NCBI GenBank assembly: GCA_033065855.1
Contig: JAVXUO010003142.1
Coordinates: 62,001 to 126,000 of the forward strand
DNA: 64,000 nt
Origin: Escallonia rubra
Taxonomy: Eukaryota > Streptophyta > Magnoliopsida > Escalloniales > Escalloniaceae
Direction: 5' to 3'
The translations under genes and the position numbers were made by a program. Every line of letters begins with the position of its first letter. Within the stretch, counting starts at the first letter, position 1. The notes beneath the pieces were generated by a model. That model saw only the letters and a program-made list of their open reading frames with translations. It was not told the origin of the DNA and did no database searches. Below, piece after piece: positions 57,401 through 64,000 of this stretch.

Positions 57401-60400
57401 CGCCTATATGTAAAGTTTGGAGTGCATATTTTGCCCCGCCACTCATGTTTAGTCTGTTCTGTTGGAACTGCATATTTCGTAGAACTTTATGCTGCTTTTT
57501 ATAATGGTCTAAAGTTCTATTTCTACTGAAAGTTGTTGTGTTAATGATAATTGGCAGGTTGTGGTGACCATATGGTATCGTGCACCTGAGTTACTCCTTG
57601 GGGCAAAGCACTACACCAGTGCTGTTGGTATAATTCTTCAGCATCAGATTCTGCGTTATATTTAAACTTTCTAGCGTTTTTTCCTCATTGTATTTGTTCA
57701 GATGTATACTCATAGTTAGATTAATGCCCTTAGATATGTGGGCTGTTGGATGCATATTTGCTGAACTTCTGACTTTGAAGCCATTATTTCAAGGGCAAGA
57801 AGTAAAAGCAACACCAAATCCTTTTCAGGTATGTAATTTCTTGAATGTTGTCTATCGATTTTGTATATTTTTTTCCCTCAAAATCTAATTTCCTGATTAC
57901 TGTACAGTTTGTATTGGGTGCGGCTATTTCCACGCCCTTTCTGGCTAAATCCACACCTCCAGAATGTCATTTTTTTTTTTCCTATTCTACCTTTCTCTTT
58001 GTTCAGTTTTCGCGTCCCTAGATTTCCTCTTGAAGTACATCAACAGCAACATCTCCACCCAAAAAGCTAGAATCTCAGAGGTGGGGGGTAATGATACCAG
58101 GACAAGGCTTCGCCAACCAATTGACATTGGCCAAAGCCAGAATCACAATGGTATTTGGCCTCTTTTCGGGGGTTTAGCGTCTGAACTGGAATAGGAAGAT
58201 GTCATCTCTAGCAACTGCAATTCGAGCTACTCTGAGGTTGGAGGGATATAATATGAAGTAGCAGTTGTATGGGTGGAGAAAAATGAATGTGAAATTTAGA
58301 GATTAATTGAATTGAATGTTGGAGGGTTTTCGTTAGCTTGGTAAAACCGTGATCGTGGCATTGGCCAATAAGTCGTTGCTTTAGGATTCGGGTTGAAGTA
58401 CGTAAGTATATCCTTTTGGAGCCACTAAAGCTTATGTTCATGGCTTCAAACAGTGGAGTCTGACAGAGAAGAGGAATAGAGAAGGAGAGAGGGTAAATTT
58501 GGACAAGTAGAGGATTTTTCTGGAAGCAGATACAGTCGAAATGGGTGTAAAATAAGCCGCACCCTATATATTTGCAAAGTCATAACTGCTGTTTGTTTTG
58601 TTGTACAAATTGCCACTGCTGCAGCTTGATCAACTTGACAAAATATTCAAGGTCTTAGGTATGAAGTTCATCTCTTTAGTCCCCTTTTCGTTTTGGTGTT
58701 TCAGAACTATATTACAATCACCCGTGACATCAGGTCATCCTACGCAAGAAAAGTGGCCAACACTTGTCAATCTTCCACACTGGCAATCTGATCAGCTGCA
58801 TATTCAGGGGCATAAGTAGTAGGTTCCAATCTTGTTGTTTTCCTGTATAAAGTGTCTTGGAGTGTTTTTTGAGTTCTCAAATTTTCGATTATCTTTAGAA
58901 CAGAGTGTATTGACTTTTTATTATTTAACCTGTTTGTTTCACTTTGTGCTGCTTTTGACAGTGACAGTCCTGGACTATACAGTGTCGTTCATCTCTCGCT
59001 GAAAAATCCTGCATATGATCTCCTTTCTAAGATGCTCGAGTATGTGATGCCTCTAACTCTAAGAGAAACTATGTCTTTCCCTTTAGTTCTTATATCTAAG
59101 GAGGGGGGGTATGTGAAGGGATGGTAAAGTATATTTCTTAAAGTGAGCATTCATTTCTCCAAATTGGAGCTATTGGGATATTTTAGTAGATATATGTTAT
59201 TGTTTTTTTTTTTGGTTTTCTTTCCATTCTTTCTTCATACAAGAAGGTACAAAATGCAGCACCACTCATAAAATTCATCATGATTGACCATGCAGCATAT
59301 ATTTTGGGAGGATGGGTTATTGTGGAAGGAAGGTGGTGGGAAAGAAAGGTGTAATGCGGGGTGAAGTGCTTGTGTTATAGTTCTAATAGCTTTTAGCTAG
59401 GACCTGGTGTAAAAAATAGCAAATAAGATATCTAGACATTTTCTATTGCTAGTAGAAACTGATAATCTAGAACAAACCCTTGATTTTAGGATTATTCTAG
59501 ACCACTTAAACTTGAATAAATTCCTGATGACATTAAATTGTTTAGACTTGTTCGATTACTACTAGAAACTGATAATTTAGAACAAACCCTTGATTTAGGA
59601 TTATCGCGGACCGCTTAAACTTGAATAAATTCCCAATGACATTATATTGTCCACATTTCCTTTTTGCAATATCCATCAAACTTCGCCCATAGTTAATTGG
59701 TCTTCCAAACGTTAATTGATCTTTGAAACCCTTGATACAGTTGGAGAATAGTTAATTGATCTTCCAAACGTTAATTACAAGTTATCTACCTACTTGACAA
59801 CTCCAACATTGTACATTCAAAGAGCTAATAAAGAAAGTAAATTGACCAGCAGGTAGCAACTTAGTAGCCTTTGCTGAACATAGTTAAGACTATATACTAC
59901 TGAGGACCAGTGCTATGAAGGAAATATTCTTCTTGGTTGCTGTGGTCCCACAACCTTTGTTCTAGGCTTCAAGGCCCATGAGGTTGGCTCAGTTGATTAA
60001 GAGGTTATTTTTTGCAAGGAGGAGCTAAAGATGTAAGAGGGGGAAAGAGACTCTCCTATGGTTTCCACCGGTGGTCTTAACCTAAGCTATGAAGAGGGAG
60101 TGACGTCGATTCTTATCCATGTCCAACCTATGGTTGATGCTGTTGGTTAAGTTGACAACAATGATATACATATCATACATTTATTCCATAATATGCATTT
60201 CTTTTAAAGTAAAAGTTATGAGATAGACACAGCCTACTATTTTAGTAATATGAGCTAAAGTGAAATGTCTTTTATTCCCTTCCCATGCCTGTACATGGTT
60301 TGATACTTATGTGTAAGTTAGTCTCTACTATTGGTTATACTTTGGCATGTTGAATTTTAAACTTAGAACATATTGTTCTTCTTTTCTTGTGTGAATCACA

Positions 60401-60660
60401 ACTTGTTGAGAGTTGAATAAATTACCTCGTGTCTTCGAAATTGATGATCTGCATTTTCCTATTTTTGAACCATTGAAGAAGTTTCTGCACCGTTGCTACC
60501 TTTATGCTATGCTAATAGTCGGATAACTCTATTACAAACTAAACCAACTTCAGGAAGATTTTGATTATGTCATTCATAATAAGTAGGCAATTATAAGTTA
60601 CTTGATTTGCAGATATGATCCTCGAAAGCGTATTACAGCAGCACAAGCTCTTGAGCACGA
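49023..60660 (+). CDS. CDKE1: Mediator-associated cyclin-dependent kinase CDK8/CDKE1 (3' end outside window)
   Basis: CDK8 pairs with cyclin C, MED12 and MED13 in the nuclear Mediator kinase module and phosphorylates transcription factors and RNA polymerase II. Exons: 49023-49223, 49630-49740, 55375-55478, 55557-55599, 55745-55843, 57558-57627, 57734-57828, 58625-58658, 58734-58818, 58962-59039, 60613-60660. Together they give 968 nt, 322 codons, with every junction in phase and GT-AG. Visible motifs: Gly-loop [15 protein letters not shown], catalytic Lys in IAIKKFK, SPTAIRE helix, [25 protein letters not shown] and [12 protein letters not shown]. The kinase fold runs almost to its end ([12 protein letters not shown]). 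The C-terminal tail, about 150 residues in plant homologues, must lie beyond 64000. No stops seen. Introns 2 (5.6 kb), 7 and 11 hold mobile elements. Confidence 0.95.
50336..51298. mobile_element. Inverted-repeat element of about 960 bp (superfamily unknown)
   Basis: It starts CTATGAAGCACGGGTGC and ends GTGTCCGTGCTTCATAG, with subterminal 'gggtgcgg/ccgcaccc' repeats on both sides. The interior has (GA)n and (CT)n tracts and GC-rich pieces (50630-50700, 50740-50880) of unknown origin. No convincing target duplication. Confidence 0.65.
51537..51733. repeat. Subterminal hairpin array, left arm (4 units)
   Basis: The 23-base unit gtccgctaca-tta-tgtagcggac occurs at 51537-51559 (imperfect), 51590-51612, 51669-51691 and 51711-51733. 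Each unit is a 10-bp stem with a 3-base loop. Spacers are 21-57 bases. Confidence 0.95.
51868..52090 (+). pseudogene. Captured exon fragment of a non-specific phospholipase C (NPC)
   Basis: An in-frame match to plant NPC enzymes (phosphatidylcholine-cleaving phosphoesterases): [20 protein letters not shown], then [20 protein letters not shown] and [11 protein letters not shown] content is much higher than in the surrounding intron. The match stops abruptly at about 52090, where LTR-derived sequence begins. It lacks the signal peptide and catalytic end regions of the roughly 510-residue family and cannot be a working enzyme. Confidence 0.9.
52094..52604 (-). repeat. Fragment of the solo-LTR family, reverse orientation, inside the Pack-type element
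   Basis: Reverse complement of about 15606-16111 of the solo LTR, with few differences over about 505 bases, including the (GA)n run and the 'accggtgggcatgcctctac' word. It separates the two NPC exon fragments, so it was probably captured with, or inserted into, the NPC copy. Confidence 0.9.
52609..52727 (+). pseudogene. Second captured NPC exon fragment
   Basis: The translation [20 protein letters not shown] and [19 protein letters not shown] matches a conserved stretch of plant NPCs downstream of the first fragment. The intervening NPC residues are missing and replaced by the LTR piece. After about 52727 the NPC match ends. Confidence 0.9.
52728..53093. other. GC-rich insert of unknown origin in the Pack-type element
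   Basis: 52728-52960 has open frames on both strands with no protein I recognise and may be a third captured gene fragment. 53000-53080 is purine-rich (agagaaag). Confidence 0.4.
53094..53288. repeat. Subterminal hairpin array, right arm (4 units)
   Basis: Inverse copies of the left-arm unit at 53094-53116, 53146-53168, 53203-53225 and 53266-53288, now reading ...cataatg.... Two units end in GGAT instead of GGAC. Confidence 0.95.
53403..54187 (+). mobile_element. Possible Helitron 3' end (5' end not found)
   Basis: At 54163-54173 a short hairpin GTGC-AAC-GCAC is followed 10 bases later by CTAG at 54184-54187 and then T, the arrangement of a Helitron 3' terminus (hairpin, spacer, CTRR, insertion before T). 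A roughly 55-bp unit containing 'gagttgagaccatg' is repeated at 54072 and 54127. The 5' TC end and full length are unknown, so the left limit given is only the start of the unexplained sequence. Confidence 0.4.
54439..55238. mobile_element. hAT-like non-autonomous element (800 bp)
   Basis: Flanked by the perfect 8-bp duplication GCTCTGGG (54431-54438 and 55239-55246). The ends pair: CATATTTATTAAAGGCGCA and, inverted, CAATGTTATCAAAGGCGCA. Subterminal 'aggcgcaaggcgc' repeats occur on both sides. No transposase. A diverged inverted relative lies at 8796-9453. It inserted in CDKE1 intron 2, about 130 bases from the exon 3 acceptor. Confidence 0.9.
56166..56735. repeat. Diverged intronic duplication in CDKE1 intron 5
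   Basis: 56166-56345 and 56555-56735 share 'cttctctgaatcatcat', 'atgctggatt', 'agtagtaa' and 'taatgaagtg' in the same order, at modest identity. The rest of the intron (55844-57557) shows nothing else recognisable. Confidence 0.7.
57916..58564. mobile_element. MITE-like inverted-repeat element in CDKE1 intron 7 (649 bp)
   Basis: Starts GGGTGCGGCTATTTCCACGC. Its inverted end reads GGGTGCGGCTTATTTTACAC, ending at 58564. No coding capacity and no clear target duplication, so the superfamily is open. Confidence 0.65.
59442..59654. repeat. Tandem duplication of about 105 bp in CDKE1 intron 10
   Basis: 59442-59550 and about 59553-59654 both read 'agtagaaactgataat.tagaacaaacccttga' and then 'cttaaacttgaataaattcc.atgacatta', about 85-90% alike by eye. 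A shorter 'cttccaaacgttaatt' repeat follows at 59700-59776. Confidence 0.85.
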
Positions 60661-61379
60661 GTATGAACTCTCTCTCTCTCTCTCTCTCTCTGTGTTGTGT
60701 GTGTCTATATATTCATATATATGAATGTGTGTATTTATGAATGTATTCAAATCTCTAGCGCAACCTTCTCCATTTTCTTTGGGCGATTAAAAAATATGGG
60801 TGTCTAGAATTTGCATATATATATATATGGGTCGCGATCCACTGCCCGCGCTGGCAAATTAGTTTTTTTGTTAACGCGATCTGACCTTCTATCCGTGATT
60901 TATGGATGGTCCAGATTAGATCTTTTCCCTCAATAGTGCTTGATAACCCTATTACTTTAACATATTTGCAATCTAGCCCCAAAACTTTAGAACATGCACC
61001 CTAATACCTTGTCACATACAAAGAAAATTTAGGGTATAACACTACTTACAGAAATTCTGCTCTGGGTCCTTGAATGTACGCCCGCCATGCTTCTCCTGTT
61101 GCTTTTCAATATCCAAGCTTTTCACCCGGTGGACACACAGCTCGTTGCCTTACGTTCCTCATATTTGGCTAATGGCTATTATCAAACACCCTCAGGCTTT
61201 CAGGATATTGGTTTGAAAATTGCAGTAGAAGACGTCGTACTAAAATCAATACCTCTTTATTTATACTGGAAAGGAAATATTACATAGGAGCAATAGAAAG
61301 GAATGGTTGTCATTTTTCGCTGGCCATTATGTCCATTTCGATCATGGCTAATCTGTGGTCCCGCACCTTCTTGTACAGC

Positions 61380-63273
61380 TCAAAAGTTTGGCTCAGGTTC
61401 TTCCTGTTCTTGGCTGTTGAATTGTTCATAGAGCTTGATTACCTGATCTTGACCCTGTTTGGAAGGCTCTATGGATGCTCTATTCCACTTTAGGATCACT
61501 ATCCTTCGTCCATCACGAAAACATGCTTCTATGGGATCAGCAACTATGGTCTCAATGGTTACACGAACACAACTGATTCTTTCGATCCTGTCTTTTTCTG
61601 GATTATACGTGTTCCATAGCTCATCCTTGTGTGGTCGATAGAAATTCATTAACTCTTTATTAGCGAATCGATAAATGAACCAAATCTGGTATGGTTGGTA
61701 GAATTTAGTTTCGCTTCTCTCTGCCAGTGTTGACAGTATTTGGACTGTGATAATCTGTCGCTTGAATCTCATAACTCCAAGAGCATATCGAACTATAGCT
61801 GGGAGATTATCGATGAGTTAATAATCATCTCGATTTATTTCGAATGTGTCTACGAGTCCATGTTCAATCCATTTAGGATCAACCTTATCTGATGGTAATG
61901 TGAGGCTTGGCCATCCATAATCCTAATTCAGGAACTCCTTCATTTCTGGCTTGCAGAGGATCTCTTCGTGTTCATTCTCCTTCCTAGCTAATTCTTTTAT
62001 TTTCTCAGTGATATCAGCTGGGAGCAATGATTCTAGTTCTTCTAGTAATTGAATCCTTTCTTTCTTTTCTTGTAGGACTATCATTCCTTCTTCATCGCTT
62101 ATATTAAGCCTTTCTTCTAAGTGCTTAACATAATCAGTTAATTGGCTGAGGGTTCTTCGTAACTCTTTTCGGTAATTTTCCCTCAGATAATGCCAGACAT
62201 ATCCAAAGAGTTTTTTACTCTCTCCACATAACCCTGGATCATAAAACTTTTTTGTTTTATTATCATTGGTTTGTGTTATGGTAGCATTTTGCCTTGAAGA
62301 TTTTTCATCTTCGTTAGTTGCCACTTTTCTTTTTTGATCCTTGTTGTTTAGATATTAATTTTTTATTTTCTTGCCCATTTGCTTAGGGCGCCTTGCTGTC
62401 GAGGTTTCAACCTTACTCTCTTTATTCCAAAATTTATGCATTGATTTTGAACGCTTAGTTTTGTATCGCTCTGTTTTAGGGCTTTCGGGTTGGTAGTTCC
62501 AACCCGAAATTTATGGTAGTTCCAAAATTTGTTCTTATAGGGGCGTTATTAAATTTAGAATTTCTTTCTAGATTTAATTCTGGATTCCACGCTCCTACAT
62601 AGTTTGGATCGGTTTCTCCATTCCATAAATTCATATCAGCAAACGCCTTATTTACTTCTGATATGACTCTTTTTTCTTCTTGTTTATATTGCTGTTCTTT
62701 TAGAACAGTTGGATCTATTTCATCCATCTTTGGTTTTTTCAATGATTTTTCTTTCTCTACTTTGTTTAAGTAGTCATTTATTATTTTTTCTATTTCTTCT
62801 GCACCTATTCCCTTTACGGGATCTTTGGTATCTTTTGAGCCACTTGAGGAGGGTTTTCTTTCCCCTTCGCTACCACTGTATGCTATAACTTCTTCAAATA
62901 CATATGAAGTTTCATTGCTATAGTATTTATTGGTAGTGTCATAACTTCCAAAGTTTGATAAGAAGTTATTTGAGTTTAGGACATGATTTTTACTTCCTAA
63001 CCCTTTATCTGAATTGTTTAATTCAGTTAATATCAGAGATGCTATCTGGTTTAGAGTTCTACAGATATTTAAAGTTTCATGAGATACATCCATTATTTGA
63101 TTTAATAATCCTGTTATCTCAGTTTTTCCAACTCCATGGTCTAAGTGTATAATTCCTGTCATAGGATTTAATAAACAAGGAATTTCCATGAGTTTTTCAG
63201 TTGAATCTCGCCTTTGATTAGGCTCTGATACCAATTTTGTATGGCCAAATTCTTCATTGGTCAGGAATGACAT
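61380..63273 (-). pseudogene. Broken polyprotein-like frames, possible endogenous pararetrovirus fragment
   Basis: Three minus-strand open segments run leftward: 63273-62476 (265 codons), 62324-61923 (133 codons, entered by frame change, no ATG needed) and 61772-61380 (130 codons, same frame as the second, separated by two stops). They are lysine- and glutamate-rich, with a Ser/Lys/Glu-rich linker in the first. I recognise no protease, RT, zinc knuckle or movement-protein motif. The case for Caulimoviridae is indirect: a tRNA-Met primer site inside the first frame (reported for cassava vein mosaic virus as I recall), (TA)n flanks as described for some endogenous pararetroviruses, and no LTRs. 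A retrotransposon gag is the main alternative. Non-functional as it stands. Confidence 0.4.
63222..63233 (-). other. tRNA-iMet primer-binding-site-like sequence
   Basis: TGGTATCAGAGC on the - strand, identical to the Copia primer site at 289-300 but here lying within an open reading frame and with no LTR upstream. Shared by plant LTR retrotransposons and pararetroviruses. Confidence 0.75.
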
Positions 63274-63441
63274 GTTCTAATCTTGAGAGGGGTCAATTTT
63301 AGTCTTCTGAGAAGTATGAATGGTTTTAAGTGAACTGTTTAGAAGTTGAGGGGTTGAAAATGAAATTAGCCAGAGAGCTAGCAACTTGCTAGCGCTAGCA
63401 TTTTATCTTCTCCCTATATATATATATATATATATATATAT

Positions 63442-64000
63442 GCAACTAATAACATATTTCACAGCATTCTCTTAGGTTTAGTAACTATTACTAGAGGATG
63501 CTTTCAAAGGTTCAATGACAGTTTTTTTATCCTTAAACAAGATAGTAGCTTACTAGATACTTGCTATACATTTCATTGAAGAGATGCCACGGTTAGTTTA
63601 ATGCTTCATTCAGCGGTACAATTGCCTGAAACTGGTTCTTGCTTAAAGCCATAGTTTAGTTTGAAGCTGGGACTACCTATTTTTTCTTGTAACTTAACAG
63701 ACCTGGGTGCAGTATAAAATATGGGTTAGTGAACCTAGTGACTTCATTTGTGCAGAGTTTTTAAGTATGTACGATTTCGTTGAGAAACAGAAAACAGAAA
63801 ATTGTTTTTCTTTCTATTTTTACATATAAAGACATTTAAACCCATGGATGTTTGAGGTTAGTCCATATAACTACACGTAAGGCATGTGTTTATGCAATGC
63901 CAAGTAATCGAGCACCGTGTTTTTTGAGAGACGCTGTAGTTATTTCTTGTCCTATAGCTCTGGGATCAGCAGATTATATTGTCTAAAAGTAGACCGGTTG
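63442..64000 (+). other. CDKE1 intron 11 continuation
   Basis: AT-rich sequence with no match to the expected next CDK8 exon (EYFR...PLPGRNALVP region). A CAG at 63753-63755 is not followed by CDK8 sequence. The remaining exons are presumably right of the window. Confidence 0.6.

Larger units (their letters stand above)
60829..63414. mobile_element. Second (TA)n-seated element, carrying virus-like reading frames
   Basis: Flanked by (TA)n (60814-60828 and 63415-63441). The left end GGGTCGCGATCCACTGCCCG and the inverted right end GGGAGAAGATAAAATGCTAG match in register, continuing into GCGCT.GCAA.TT, and both resemble the ends of the 51421-53402 element. The left end also shares 'cgcgatctg' and 'ggtccagat'-type words with it. 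About 2.6 kb in CDKE1 intron 11. The cargo is the minus-strand reading frames at 61380-63273; a + frame at 61087-61287 is unassigned. Confidence 0.65.

Noticed and set aside
63753..63830. Next CDK8 exon after the CAG at 63753-63755
   Set aside because: The downstream translation does not match the expected CDK8 continuation.

Overview
This is a transposon-packed stretch of plant nuclear DNA (an angiosperm, most likely a dicot with a large genome; species not determinable from the window). Evidence: GT-AG split exons of plant-type POLD1 and CDK8/CDKE genes, tRNA-iMet-primed Copia and Gypsy retroelements, chromodomain Gypsy, a MULE with SWIM finger, hAT and PIF/Harbinger MITEs, and (TA)n-flanked elements. 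Only two host genes are visible, both on the + strand and both running off the window: the last six coding exons of the catalytic subunit of DNA polymerase delta (5562-7762) and the first eleven coding exons of the Mediator kinase CDK8/CDKE1 (49023-60660).

Layout. 1-4825: a decayed Ty1/Copia element whose left LTR is cut by the window edge; POLD1 3' exons follow directly, so it probably sits in a POLD1 intron. 8.5-20.9 kb: a nested stack. A hAT-like MITE abuts an inverted-arm element. That element was hit by a long LTR (now solo, TSD GCCAA), and the LTR was hit in turn by a MULE (9-bp TSD) and a hAT element (8-bp TSD), which holds a further hAT MITE (8-bp TSD GTTTAAAC). 23.0-27.7 kb: a chromodomain Gypsy on the - strand, with a fragment of the solo-LTR family joined to its gag. 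27.9-46 kb: Tat-lineage Gypsy remnants, with gag-pol on - and the lineage's extra antisense ORF on +, broken by other LTR-derived blocks and (CA)n tracts. 46-49 kb: a GC-rich minisatellite, an LTR-like block and a PIF/Harbinger-type MITE upstream of CDKE1.

49-64 kb: CDKE1, whose introns carry a TIR element, a Helitron-like 3' end, a hAT element with perfect 8-bp TSD, a small MITE, and two related (TA)n-flanked elements. The first (51421-53402) has about 310-bp inverted ends with eight copies of a 23-bp hairpin and carries two exon fragments of a non-specific phospholipase C gene. A reverse-complement piece of the same LTR that is solo at 10-20 kb lies between those fragments. The second (60829-63414) carries broken minus-strand reading frames overlapping a tRNA-Met primer-binding site, possibly an endogenous pararetrovirus fragment. 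This cargo-carrying, microsatellite-seated family is the most novel thing I see. Most mobile-element ORFs have stops and frameshifts and no intact autonomous element was found. Boundaries in 28-35 kb and 44-49 kb are approximate.
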